Shown here one piece after another: positions 49,322-58,169 of a DNA stretch of 64,000 nucleotides. The stretch spans positions 1,813,501-1,877,500 of the forward strand of contig JADKIW010000001.1 in NCBI GenBank assembly GCA_016721115.1, written 5' to 3'. Origin of the DNA: Candidatus Defluviilinea proxima. Its GTDB lineage: Bacteria > Chloroflexota > Anaerolineae > Anaerolineales > Villigracilaceae. The translations under genes were made by a program, and so were the position numbers. The number at the start of each line of letters is the position of its first letter. Position 1 is the first letter of the stretch. The notes beneath the pieces are model-generated. The model saw nothing but the letters and a program-made list of their open reading frames with translations. It was not told where the DNA came from and searched no databases.

Positions 49322-49897
49322 ATGAGCAAAGTCGTTTTAGATATGTCCATGTCACTGGACGGTTTTATCGCAGGTGCGAATGTGAGTAAAGAATATCCCA
49401 TGGGCGTGAACGGCGAGAACCTTCATACCTGGCTATTCAGCACACCTAAAGATAAAGTGGACGCTGACGTGGAACGCGAGATGTTCGCGAAAACGGGAGC
49501 AGTGATACTGGGGAATCGCACATTCGAAGTCGGTGTGGATCTGTGGGGAGATGTTCCTTTTCCTGTGCCATCTTTTGTGCTTACCCACAAGAAGCGCGAA
49601 CCGTTAATAAAGAAGAGCGGAACCTTTACTTTTGTAACCGACGGCATCGAAAGTGCACTTCGACAGGCTCAAGCAGTTACAGGTGATAAAGACATCCGTT
49701 TAATGGGAGCTGATATTGCTCAACAATTTCTCAGCGCAGGTCTGATCGACGAAATACAAATTAACCATGTGCCGATCCTCCTCGGTGATGGTGTGCGCTT
49801 ATTTGAAAATTTGGGCATAAAAAGTAGTCAGCTAGAAAAAGACAGGGTTCTTGACTCTCCACATGCCACCCATATTCACTATCGCGTCTTAAAGTAG
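49322..49897 (+). CDS. RibD C-terminal / dihydrofolate-reductase-like protein
   Basis: 191 residues. VVLDMSMSLDGFIAGANV at the start, GAVILGNRTFEVGVDLWG, DIRLMGADIAQQFLSAGLIDEIQINHVPILLGDGVRLF is split over the C-terminal half. Same family as 7856-8413 and 53795-54370 but a distinct subgroup. Eight bases after the oxidase gene. Confidence 0.88.
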   Translation: MSKVVLDMSMSLDGFIAGANVSKEYPMGVNGENLHTWLFSTPKDKVDADVEREMFAKTGAVILGNRTFEVGVDLWGDVPFPVPSFVLTHKKREPLIKKSGTFTFVTDGIESALRQAQAVTGDKDIRLMGADIAQQFLSAGLIDEIQINHVPILLGDGVRLFENLGIKSSQLEKDRVLDSPHATHIHYRVLK

Positions 49898-49921
49898 TCG
49901 TTTCGTAAAGGAAAAAATTTT

Positions 49922-51250
49922 GTGAAAACCTTTTATCAAATACTCGGTAATACCCTCCTCGCCAACGTCACCAACATGACCGTCTGGTTTGCGATGATCT
50001 TCTTTATCTATCTTGAAACAAAATCCGTCACAGCGACCTCTGTTGTTTCGGGCATTTATCTCGTTGCTGTTGCTGTCTCGGGCATCTGGTTCGGCAGTCT
50101 TGTTGACCATAACAAGAAAAAGAACGTCATGATCCTTTCGGGCTTTGTTTCACTCTTCATTTATGTGATTGGATTTGTGATGTACCTGAACGTCCCCGCC
50201 GAAACATGGAAAAATCCCACTAGCCCTACACTCTGGGTCTTCGTCCCACTTCTGCTTCTCGGCGTGATCGCAGGCAACCTGCGTGGCATCGCACTGCCAA
50301 CATTGGTCACGATCCTCATCCCCGAAGATTCTCGTGACAAGGCAAATGGTCTCGTTGGCACAACAACGGGCGTCATCTTCCTCATCACATCCGCCGTCAG
50401 TGGATTCCTTGTCGCACATTCGGGCATGTACCTCGTTTTGATCCTTGCAATGGTTGTGATGACTCTTTCGATCGTACATCTTTTCTTCACGGACATTCCA
50501 GAAAAGGAGATCGTCCATCTCGAAGGTCAACCTCCCAAAGTGGATTTGCGTGGCACGTTCGCTGTAGTCATCGCCATCCCTGGCTTGATCGCGTTGATCT
50601 TCTTCAGCACCTTCAATAACTTTTTGGGCGGCGTCTTCATGGGCTTGATGGACGCCTACGGACTGTCGCTGGTTTCGGTTCAGGTGTGGGGCGTGCTGTG
50701 GGCAGTCCTCAGTTGCGGCTTTATCGTCGGCGGCCTCCTCATCGCAAAATTCGGTTTGGGCAAAAACCCCATCTTCGCCATGTTTGCCGCCAACATCGTT
50801 ATTTGGATTATCTCCAGCGTTTTCACCATCCAGCCGTCCATCGTGTTGCTGTGCATCGGCATGTTCATTTACATCAGCGTTGTTCCATTTATTGAAGCGG
50901 CGGAACATACCGTCATCCAGAAAGTTGTCCCGCTCGAAAGGCAGGGACGTGTCTTCGGCTTTGCCCAAAGCGTGGAAATGTCCGCCTCGCCTCTGACGAC
51001 CTTTATGATTGGTCCTGTTACCGAATTGTTTTTCATCCCCTTTATGACCGTCGGTGCAGGCGTTGAACTGATCGGCAGTTGGTTCGGCACGGGAGCGGAT
51101 CGTGGTATTGCCCTCGTCTTTACGGTAACAGGTATCATTGGCTTGATCGTCACATTGATCGCGATGAACACGAAATACTACGGCTTGCTCTCGAAGCGCT
51201 ACATGGAAGAAAACGAAGTTGCAGTATTACCCGAAGGGGAACCTGCATGA
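49922..51250 (+). CDS. MFS transporter
   Basis: 442 residues with about 12 membrane segments. GTG start with AAGGAAAA upstream. Loop motif between segments 2 and 3: SLVDHNKKKNVMILSG, and EDSRDKANGLVGTTTG in the first half, resembling drug or macrolide-efflux MFS members (MefA-like). The stop overlaps the next start (ATGA). Confidence 0.88.
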   Translation: MKTFYQILGNTLLANVTNMTVWFAMIFFIYLETKSVTATSVVSGIYLVAVAVSGIWFGSLVDHNKKKNVMILSGFVSLFIYVIGFVMYLNVPAETWKNPTSPTLWVFVPLLLLGVIAGNLRGIALPTLVTILIPEDSRDKANGLVGTTTGVIFLITSAVSGFLVAHSGMYLVLILAMVVMTLSIVHLFFTDIPEKEIVHLEGQPPKVDLRGTFAVVIAIPGLIALIFFSTFNNFLGGVFMGLMDAYGLSLVSVQVWGVLWAVLSCGFIVGGLLIAKFGLGKNPIFAMFAANIVIWIISSVFTIQPSIVLLCIGMFIYISVVPFIEAAEHTVIQKVVPLERQGRVFGFAQSVEMSASPLTTFMIGPVTELFFIPFMTVGAGVELIGSWFGTGADRGIALVFTVTGIIGLIVTLIAMNTKYYGLLSKRYMEENEVAVLPEGEPA

Positions 51251-51849
51251 CGAAAGATTCTCAAAGTAAAAGTGATCTTCCCAAGATCGGCGCTCCTGCC
51301 ACACGTGCCTTGGAAGCAGCGGGATACACCACTCTAAAGCAGTTGACCAAAGTCACAGAAGCGGAGATTGCTCAGTTACATGGAATGGGACCCAAAGCGC
51401 TTGGCATTCTACGTGATACATTGAAGGCCCAGGGCTTGTCCTTCAAACATGGGCAAGCAGGGGAGAAGCCGAACAAGAACGGCTCACTCGTCAACCGCAC
51501 TGACAAGGTGAATGAATTTCTCGAGAATCTCAGTCACCCGCTCAAGGCGGAAGTGGAGGCGGTGCGGTCCATTATCAAAGGTGTGAATAAAGACATCAAT
51601 GAAGAAATTAAATGGAAAGCTCCATCCTTCAATTACAAAGGCGAATATCTTGTGACGTTTAATCTCCGAGATGAAAAGCGCATTCATCTTGTGTTCCATA
51701 ATCCACAGATTTCGAAAATCAAGAGCAAATTGTTGGAAGGGGATTATAAAGATAGACGTATGGCTTATTTTGAGGATATAAAGGATGTGAAGGCAAAGAA
51801 ACCAACGCTGGAAAAAGCCTTGAAAGATTTGATCAAGTTACAAAAATAG
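51247..51849 (+). CDS. HhH domain fused to DUF1801
   Basis: 200 residues. The N-terminal 60 residues are a helix-hairpin-helix of the RNA-polymerase alpha-CTD type (IGAPATRALEAAGYTTLKQL, IAQLHGMGPKALGILRDTL). The C-terminal 120 residues are DUF1801 (VEAVRSIIKGVNKDINEEIKWKAPSF). Coupled to the MFS gene by an ATGA overlap. HhH units of this type bind nucleic acid or protein; the combined role is unknown. Confidence 0.85.
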   Translation: MTKDSQSKSDLPKIGAPATRALEAAGYTTLKQLTKVTEAEIAQLHGMGPKALGILRDTLKAQGLSFKHGQAGEKPNKNGSLVNRTDKVNEFLENLSHPLKAEVEAVRSIIKGVNKDINEEIKWKAPSFNYKGEYLVTFNLRDEKRIHLVFHNPQISKIKSKLLEGDYKDRRMAYFEDIKDVKAKKPTLEKALKDLIKLQK

Positions 51850-51862
51850 GAGACTGTATAAA

Positions 51863-52240
51863 ATGGCACTGACTCCCTCACAAGAGATCGACAAATTTAT
51901 CAAGGAACTCACAGATTGGCGCGGAAAGTGGATTGCTAAATTCCGTGAACTGATTTTGAAAACCGCGCCTGAAGTCACTGAAGAATGGAAATGGGGTGTC
52001 CCCGTGTGGGTATATAAAGACAATGTAGTTGCCAGCGGAGTTTTCAAAGACCACATCAAGTTGAATTTTTTCAAAGGTGCTTCTTTACCAGACCCGAAAG
52101 GTCTCTTCAATGCTGGCCTTGAAGCAAAAGCTACACGCGCAATCGATATTGGCGAGAACGATAAGATTGATGAAAAGGCACTCAAAGAATTAATCCGTGC
52201 GGCTGTGGATTTTAATATGGCGGAAAAAAAGAAGAAATGA
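51863..52240 (+). CDS. DUF1801 protein
   Basis: 125 residues. ELTDWRGKWIAKFRELILKTAPEV and WKWGVPVWVYKDNVVASGVFKDHIKLNFF, ending in a Lys-rich tail. GGAGACTG precedes the ATG. Overlaps the next gene by four bases. A truncated relative is at 45226-45441. Confidence 0.88.
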   Translation: MALTPSQEIDKFIKELTDWRGKWIAKFRELILKTAPEVTEEWKWGVPVWVYKDNVVASGVFKDHIKLNFFKGASLPDPKGLFNAGLEAKATRAIDIGENDKIDEKALKELIRAAVDFNMAEKKKK

Positions 52241-53001
52241 AGCATATAGAGCTTCCCAAATTGGCGGCTCCCGCTCAACGAGCGCTTCAAAGCGCAGGCA
52301 TCACTTATCTCGACCATCTGACCAAGGTCAGCGAAGAGGAACTCATGCAATTACACGGCATGGGAAAGAATGCCATAAGTACATTGCGTGAAGCGCTCAA
52401 GGCAAAGGGATTATCTTTTCGTTTATCAAAGGGGCCGCCTGAAGCAAGTATGGATAAAACCATCCGTATGCACTTGGATAATATCCGTTCCACAGACGGG
52501 GAGTTGCAAAACAATGCCTATACGGTTCTCATGGAAGAGACCGAAAAACCCGTGGACTGGACATACATGGCATGGGATGAACTGGTTGATGGGTTAACTC
52601 ACAAGGACAATCACGTGCGCGCTATTTCAGCACAGTTGCTTGCCAATCTTGGCAAAAGTGACCCGAAAGGCCGAATGTTCAAAGACTTTGATAAACTCCT
52701 CGCTGTGACAAAAGATGAAAAGTTCGTCACAGCCCGGCACTGCCTTCAATCTATTTGGAAGGTAGGGTTGGGCGGTAAGAATGCGCAGATATTAGTGGTG
52801 AAAGGCCTGGAGAAACGGTATCAGGAATGCGTTAAGGAAAAGAACGGATCTCTCATCCGCTATGATATTCTAGTTGGGCTACGTAGTCTCTACGAAGCTA
52901 CCACATCCAGTGAGATCAAGGAGAAGGCTTTGGATTTGATAGAATTAGAGTCAGATTTGAAATATCGCAAGAAATATGTATCTGTGTGGAAAAAGGTGTA
53001 A
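52237..53001 (+). CDS. HhH domain fused to a helical (HEAT-like) region
   Basis: 254 residues. The N-terminal HhH (LAAPAQRALQSAGITYLDHL, LMQLHGMGKNAISTLREAL) is a close relative of that at 51247. The C-terminal part is a helical solenoid (DGLTHKDNHVRAISAQLLANLG, FVTARHCLQSIWKVG), HEAT-like. No catalytic motif. It could bring the HhH domain to a protein partner. Confidence 0.82.
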   Translation: MKHIELPKLAAPAQRALQSAGITYLDHLTKVSEEELMQLHGMGKNAISTLREALKAKGLSFRLSKGPPEASMDKTIRMHLDNIRSTDGELQNNAYTVLMEETEKPVDWTYMAWDELVDGLTHKDNHVRAISAQLLANLGKSDPKGRMFKDFDKLLAVTKDEKFVTARHCLQSIWKVGLGGKNAQILVVKGLEKRYQECVKEKNGSLIRYDILVGLRSLYEATTSSEIKEKALDLIELESDLKYRKKYVSVWKKV

Positions 53002-53038
53002 TCTTCAAAAGATTTATTCGTAGACAGGAACACTTTTA

Positions 53039-53716
53039 ATGATCGTTGATCTCGGCACTCAATTATCCGATTCCCCTTTTGTACAAACTGTTTATCGAGC
53101 GCGCAGTGTAGGTGGCGGCTCGTTCTTGTCGACGGCTGCTAGCAACTGGGAGATGGTGATTACGAAACAGAAGGGGAGAGTCACTTTGAGCATTCGCGGA
53201 CCTGAAACAAAAGTTTCACCTGCGCCGATCCCCGAGGATGCCGAATTCCTGGGTGTCATTTTCAAACACGGTGCCTTCATGCCTTCACTCCCGGTCAGTA
53301 GATTCGTGGATAAAGAAATTCATTTGCCTGAAACCGTAAAGAACTCTTTTCAGTTGTTTGGTGATACATGGGAATTTCCCACTTTTGACAATATAGATAC
53401 GTTTGTGGATAAATTAACACGGGAAGATCTTCTCACTCACGACCCGGTGGTGGAAGACGTACTGCGCGGCAAAACACAGGACCTTTCGCTGCGTTCTGTC
53501 CAAAGACGTTTTCTTCAGGTGACAGGTTTGTCTTATAAGACCATTCAGCAGATCGAACGGGCCAAACAGGCGGCCTCACTTTTACAAAGCGGTGTTCCAA
53601 TTTCAGATACCACTTATCAAACCGGGTATTTCGATCAGGCACATCTGACCAATTCCCTCAGGCGATATTATGGGCAAACGCCAACGCAGATCATCCAATC
53701 TGCGAATTCCGCTTGA
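53039..53716 (+). CDS. AraC-family regulator
   Basis: 225 residues. The N-terminal domain resembles DUF6597-like sensing domains. The C-terminal AraC HTH is seen in LSLRSVQRRFLQVTGLSYKTIQQIERAKQAASLL and ISDTTYQTGYFDQAHLTNSLRRYYGQTPTQ, in pieces. It probably regulates the adjoining DHFR-like gene at 53795 or the block upstream. Confidence 0.88.
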   Translation: MIVDLGTQLSDSPFVQTVYRARSVGGGSFLSTAASNWEMVITKQKGRVTLSIRGPETKVSPAPIPEDAEFLGVIFKHGAFMPSLPVSRFVDKEIHLPETVKNSFQLFGDTWEFPTFDNIDTFVDKLTREDLLTHDPVVEDVLRGKTQDLSLRSVQRRFLQVTGLSYKTIQQIERAKQAASLLQSGVPISDTTYQTGYFDQAHLTNSLRRYYGQTPTQIIQSANSA

Positions 53717-53794
53717 TGTCGTTTTTTTCCAAGACACGATCTTTCTTTGGGAATATGATGTGGCTATCACTTTATAAACAAAAGGAGATTAACC

Positions 53795-54370
53795 ATGAGA
53801 AAGATTATTGTTCACGAGTTCATTACTTTGGATGGTGTCATTCAGGCGCCTGGCAGTCCGACTGAGGATACCGACGGTGGCTTCACCCACGGCGGTTGGA
53901 CGCTTCCTTACTGGCACGATGAGATTGGTGCCCACTTTGGTCAGATCTTTGCTGATGCCGATACGTTGTTGCTCGGTCGAAAGACATGGCAGACTCACGG
54001 CGAAGCGTTTGAGCCTGATCCCGCCAACGATCCGTTCAGTGGATTCAAAAAGCATGTTGTTTCCACCACGTTAAAATCAGCAGATGCCTGGCGGGATTCG
54101 ACCGTTATCAGCGGAAATGTGATCGATGAGATTCGCAAACTAAAGAGCCAGCCTGGCAAGAACATCATCATGGATGGCAGTAGTGTCCTGATGCACGCTC
54201 TGATAGAGAATGACCTCGTGGATGAATATGCCCTGCATGTGTATCCGCTCGTGCTTGGAACTGGCAAGCGACTCTTCCCTGATGGGAAACGTGTGAATTT
54301 GAAACTAATCGAATCGTCCACACTTCCAACGGGAGTTGTGTATCAGCGTTTTCAGACTGAGATGAAATAA
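53795..54370 (+). CDS. RibD C-terminal / dihydrofolate-reductase-like protein
   Basis: 191 residues. IVHEFITLDGVIQAPGSPTED at the start, DTLLLGRKTWQTHGEAFEP, PGKNIIMDGSSVLMHALIEND and YALHVYPLVLGTGKRLFPDG. Third member of the family in the window. AAAAGGAG precedes the ATG. Confidence 0.9.
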   Translation: MRKIIVHEFITLDGVIQAPGSPTEDTDGGFTHGGWTLPYWHDEIGAHFGQIFADADTLLLGRKTWQTHGEAFEPDPANDPFSGFKKHVVSTTLKSADAWRDSTVISGNVIDEIRKLKSQPGKNIIMDGSSVLMHALIENDLVDEYALHVYPLVLGTGKRLFPDGKRVNLKLIESSTLPTGVVYQRFQTEMK

Positions 54371-54372
54371 AA

Positions 54373-54476
54373 TTGTCATCCTGAGCGGAGCGAAGGATCT
54401 CTGTCAAAACGAGCAGATTCCTTCAACAAAGCAGAGACTCTTCGTTCCCGCTGGTCGCTCAGAGTGACAAGGCATA
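54373..54476. repeat. Palindromic repeat, TGTCATCCTGAGCG family
   Basis: TGTCATCCTGAGCGGAGCGA and GCTGGTCGCTCAGAGTGACA form the outer arms, GCAGATTCC and AGAGACTCTTCG the inner part. A half copy is at 61664-61697. Confidence 0.75.
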
Positions 54477-54486
54477 GGAGACCTTC

Positions 54487-55356
54487 ATGAAAATCCACCT
54501 CGTTGACGGGACATACGAATTATTTCGTGCTCACTTTGGTGCACCACCGAAGAAAGCTCCAGATGGATTGGAGATCGGCGCCACGCTTGGAATGATCCGC
54601 AGTATGATGTTGCTCCTTTCTGACCCCGAGGTTACTCATGTAGCGGTCGCTTTCGACCATGTGATTGAGTCGTTTCGCAATAAGCTTTATCCTGGCTATA
54701 AATCGAGCGAAGGCGTTGACCCGGTCATCTTGAATCAATTTGGATTAGCCGAAAAGATGGTATCCGCTTTGGGATTGGTGATCTGGCCTCAGGTCAAGTT
54801 TGAAGCGGACGATGCGATTGCAACGGCAGTGGCGAAGTTTAAGAAACTGAAATCCGTTGAGCAGATCGTCATTTGTTCCGTCGATAAAGATTTGACTCAA
54901 ATGGTGGACGGTGACCGAGTCATTTGTTGGGATCGGCGCAGGGAAATCCTGTTGGATGAAAAAGGTGTGGTTGAGAAATTTGGTGTGAGTCCCGAATCTA
55001 TTCCTGATTATCTCGCCCTTGTCGGTGATTCAGCAGATGGCTACCCAGGGATTCAAGGTTGGGGTGAAAAATCCACTTCGGCGGTGTTGGCGAAATTCAA
55101 ACACATTGAGTCCATTCCCAAAGACCCGAAGAAGATCCCCCTGAGTTTGGGGCGTGCAACGACTTTACTTGAGAACCTACAGACGAACTATGAGAATGCC
55201 TTGCTATTCCGAGAGTTGTCAACACTGCGGACAGACGTCCCGTTGAAAGAGACGCTCAACGATCTGAAGTGGCAGGGAGCGCATCCGCGCTTGAAGAAGT
55301 TATGTGAAGAAGTGGGGGAGAGTCGAATCCCTGAGCGGGTAACGAAGTGGAAGTAG
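54487..55356 (+). CDS. 5'-3' exonuclease (FEN-like, PolA N-terminal type)
   Basis: 289 residues, a stand-alone flap-nuclease domain. LVDGTYELFRAHFGAP at the start, VAVAFDHVIESFRNKLYPGYKSSE, FEADDAIATAVAKF, ICSVDKDLTQMVDGDRVICWD and the H3TH segment DYLALVGDSADGYPGIQGWGEKSTSAVL. Metal-binding Asp residues are present. GGAGACCTTC precedes the ATG. Confidence 0.93.
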   Translation: MKIHLVDGTYELFRAHFGAPPKKAPDGLEIGATLGMIRSMMLLLSDPEVTHVAVAFDHVIESFRNKLYPGYKSSEGVDPVILNQFGLAEKMVSALGLVIWPQVKFEADDAIATAVAKFKKLKSVEQIVICSVDKDLTQMVDGDRVICWDRRREILLDEKGVVEKFGVSPESIPDYLALVGDSADGYPGIQGWGEKSTSAVLAKFKHIESIPKDPKKIPLSLGRATTLLENLQTNYENALLFRELSTLRTDVPLKETLNDLKWQGAHPRLKKLCEEVGESRIPERVTKWK

Positions 55357-55366
55357 TTGAACATCT

Positions 55367-56620
55367 ATGTTGAACATTGACATTCAAACTGCTCGTCATT
55401 TTATCCTTGGTAAACAAGGCATATGGCCTGGGCGACGCTGGCGTGGTTTGAAAGGCACCGAGCAAGCCATGCGTGCCATGGAATATTTACAGCTTGACCC
55501 GTTACAGATCATCGCGCGCAGTCAGGATATTTCATTGTACAGTCGCGTCATCGGATATAAGCCTGAAACATGGGAAGATGTGACATACAAACAACGTAAG
55601 TTCTTTGATTGGGGTGGTTGGTTAGCCGCCCGCCCAATGGAGGAGTTACCGTATTGGCGCACAGTGATGCATCGTGAGCGGGATGGTGTAGCTGGTGACT
55701 CACGTCTTCGACAGATGGCAAAGGAACATGCAAAAGCCATCATCGAAGTACGTGCTATTTTGAAAGACCGTGGAACTGTGAGCAACCGTGAATTTGAAGC
55801 GGCAGACCGCAAAAAGACGCAGAGTTATCGTGGGCGTAAGGACAGTGCATTAGCTTTGTATTATTTGTGGCGTACTGGCGAAGTGATGATGCATCACCGG
55901 GAACGCTTCGAGCGAGTGTATGCGCTGACGGAAAATGTTGCACCCATTGATCTGGTGTACGAAAAGACGCAAGAAGAGGTGGATCGTTTTCTGGTTAAAA
56001 AAGAAATTTGTTTTGGCGGTATCACACGCATTCAGCGCACAGGTGACTCCTATGGGCGCGGCGAACCGGACCGAGCGGCCAAAAGGCTACTCGAGAAGAT
56101 GTTGGCAGATGGAGAGATCGTCGAAGTAAAAGTAGAGGGGTGGAAGACGATGCAGTATGCAGTAAGTGAAGACATCAAGCTCATATCCGATCTGAGTGCA
56201 GGCCGTATTCCGAAGGCTTGGAAGCCGTTGGATACAACCACCGTTGAAGAAGCTGTTTTTCTTGCTCCGTTGGATCATGTCAGTGCTCGTGGGCGCGCAA
56301 AGGAGCTATTTGGGTTTGATTATGTGTGGGAAGTGTACAAGCCAGAACATCAACGTAAGTTTGGTTATTACGTTCTACCGGTTTTATGGGGTGATCGCCT
56401 CGTTGCCCGTTTTGACAGCAAACTCGACCGCACAACAAACACCTTCATCATTCTGGGCTTGTGGTTGGAGGATAAAGCCCTCGGAAAAGATGAAGTATTT
56501 GCAGAAGCCTTGGCTCGTGGATTTGCGCGCTTCGTAAACTTCCTGGGCGCGGACTCGTTGAATGCGAAAGCGATTCCACAACCATTGTTGCGTCGGTTTG
56601 CAGGGAAATATATTCCCTAA
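55367..56620 (+). CDS. Winged-helix protein of the YcaQ / HTH_42 family
   Basis: 417 residues. YLQLDPLQIIARSQDISLYSRV is the family signature, with GWLAARPMEELPYWRTVMHRER, and FLAPLDHVSARGRAKELFGFDYVWEVY in the C-terminal half. YcaQ members are DNA glycosylases that unhook interstrand crosslinks; the same activity is inferred here. An IS element is inserted directly at its TAA stop codon, leaving the protein intact. It follows the exonuclease at 10 bases, so the two may form a repair operon. Confidence 0.87.
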   Translation: MLNIDIQTARHFILGKQGIWPGRRWRGLKGTEQAMRAMEYLQLDPLQIIARSQDISLYSRVIGYKPETWEDVTYKQRKFFDWGGWLAARPMEELPYWRTVMHRERDGVAGDSRLRQMAKEHAKAIIEVRAILKDRGTVSNREFEAADRKKTQSYRGRKDSALALYYLWRTGEVMMHHRERFERVYALTENVAPIDLVYEKTQEEVDRFLVKKEICFGGITRIQRTGDSYGRGEPDRAAKRLLEKMLADGEIVEVKVEGWKTMQYAVSEDIKLISDLSAGRIPKAWKPLDTTTVEEAVFLAPLDHVSARGRAKELFGFDYVWEVYKPEHQRKFGYYVLPVLWGDRLVARFDSKLDRTTNTFIILGLWLEDKALGKDEVFAEALARGFARFVNFLGADSLNAKAIPQPLLRRFAGKYIP

Positions 56621-57488
56621 GAGGCTGTTTAATAAATCTTAAATTTAGCAAGACGTCGTAGCCCAAGCCGGATCATCAAGATATAAATAAAAGACTCACT
56701 GGATTGCACCAAGCGCTCATAGTCTCTAGCCATACGACGATTGCGCGTGATCCAAGCATTAGTTCGTTCAATGACCCAGCGTTTGGGTAGAACTTGAAAT
56801 CCTTTTTGGTTGCCTACCTTCAAGATGAAGGTGATCTCAGCTTGAAGTTCATTTTGACCCAATCAACGAGGTGCCCACGATAACCACCATCAGCAAAGAT
56901 TTTTTGCAAACGCGCTCTGAGAGACTTCCTCTTTTTCAATTTCACCAGAGTTTCTTCGCCAGCATAAACATCTTGTACATCAGCGGCAGTGACTTTGGCC
57001 AGAACTACGAGCCCCATCGTATCTGTAATCACATTTCTTTTTCGTCCTTTTATCAGTTTGCCACCATCAAAACCAATTTTTTCACCACCTTCTGCACTTT
57101 TTATGCTTTGACTATCCAGAATCATTGCACTCGCTTGTGGACTACGCCCTGCTTGAATTCGAACGCGCTCTCGAATGATCGTATTAAGCTTTTCCCACAT
57201 GCGGTTCTTCCCAAACTGTCTAAAATAATAATAGACTGTTTGCCAAGCAGGAAACTCATGTGGTAAATCTCGCCAAACACAACCATTTTTGACAATGTAA
57301 AAGATGCCATTCATAATCGCTCGCCAAGGTATTTCTCGTGGTCTGCCTTTGCGCTTTGCTCTGGGCAAGTATGGCGCAATTTGCTTCCATTCGGTATCAT
57401 TCAGGTTAGTCGGGTATTCTTGGTTTGATTTGGTCATCATCCAAGTTTGCCCGATTTTTCCTCTTTTTCCTATTTATTAAACAGCCTC
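56621..57488. mobile_element. IS5-family insertion sequence, 868 bp
   Basis: Terminal inverted repeats GAGGCTGTTTAATAAAT at 56621 and, in reverse complement, ending at 57488. It is flanked by TAA on both sides (56618-56620 and 57489-57491), a 3-base target duplication. The left TAA is the stop of the YcaQ gene. It contains one transposase split over two frames. Confidence 0.92.
56629..57440 (-). CDS. IS5-family transposase in two overlapping frames
   Basis: Frame A runs from 57440 to 56820 (about 206 residues: LNDTEWKQIAPYLPRAKRKGRPRE, first catalytic Asp in MILDSQSIKSAEGGEKIG, second in FADGGYRGHLVDW). Frame B covers about 56862 to 56629 and holds the catalytic Glu in KRWVIERTNAWITRNRRMARDYE. 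A -1 shift at the CAAAATG run, just after LVDWV, would fuse them. Both halves are needed for a full DDE triad, so production of active enzyme probably depends on programmed frameshifting. Confidence 0.88.
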
Positions 57489-57594
57489 TAAGGGTGGAAC
57501 TTCAATCCGCCTGGCGCTTTGTTGGCTGGTTTGTTCTCGCTGTAAATAACGATCTTTATCGACTCATGTTCTTCATATGACTGAGTGGTCTATA

Positions 57595-58041
57595 TTATTG
57601 AAGTACCCCGCGTAAATACTTCACAACAATTGTGTTATCTGGTGGGTAGTTTTGGGGTGCTACCGATGTGAGTTGGGCAAGGACGCATAGCCAGGTTTCT
57701 CCCGTACGGATATACGTATCTGTGTAACATGTCATCCCTTGAGTTTCCACGCCATCGCGAACTCGGGTCCATTTCGTTGCGGCACTTACCAGCGCAACAT
57801 CTCCAATTAAGGTAATACGTTCATCGCGCATATCCCAGTATGTTATGACATCAGGGTCAAACCCGGTGGCCCATTCTTCTAAATATGCGGCGCGATCCAT
57901 GTGACCGCCCATTGTGTCAATGGTTCTAAATGAAGGATGCAGGATGGCACTGTGTGACGGAACATCATTTGTGACAAAGTTATGGATAAAACGTTTATTG
58001 AGGGCGCTTAGCGTTGCAATATCTGCCTGGGTAGTTGACAT
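57595..58041 (-). CDS. SnoaL/NTF2-like protein
   Basis: 148 residues. ALNKRFIHNFVTNDVPSHSAILHPSF, then VALVSAATKWTRVRDGVETQGMTCYTDTYIRTGETWLCV, the closing strands of an NTF2/DUF4440 barrel. Function unknown. AAGGAGTATCAA precedes the ATG. Confidence 0.8.
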   Translation of the reverse strand: MSTTQADIATLSALNKRFIHNFVTNDVPSHSAILHPSFRTIDTMGGHMDRAAYLEEWATGFDPDVITYWDMRDERITLIGDVALVSAATKWTRVRDGVETQGMTCYTDTYIRTGETWLCVLAQLTSVAPQNYPPDNTIVVKYLRGVLQ

Positions 58042-58169
58042 TTGATACTCCTTGGGGCAAGGATGTTGTTGGCCGTGTAAATATTACCTGTTCTCGTTTA
58101 AAGAATCGTTCAAGCCCTAGAGAATATCCTCAAGCTAGTGAAATTGGGATCGATACATATCTTGTTACG

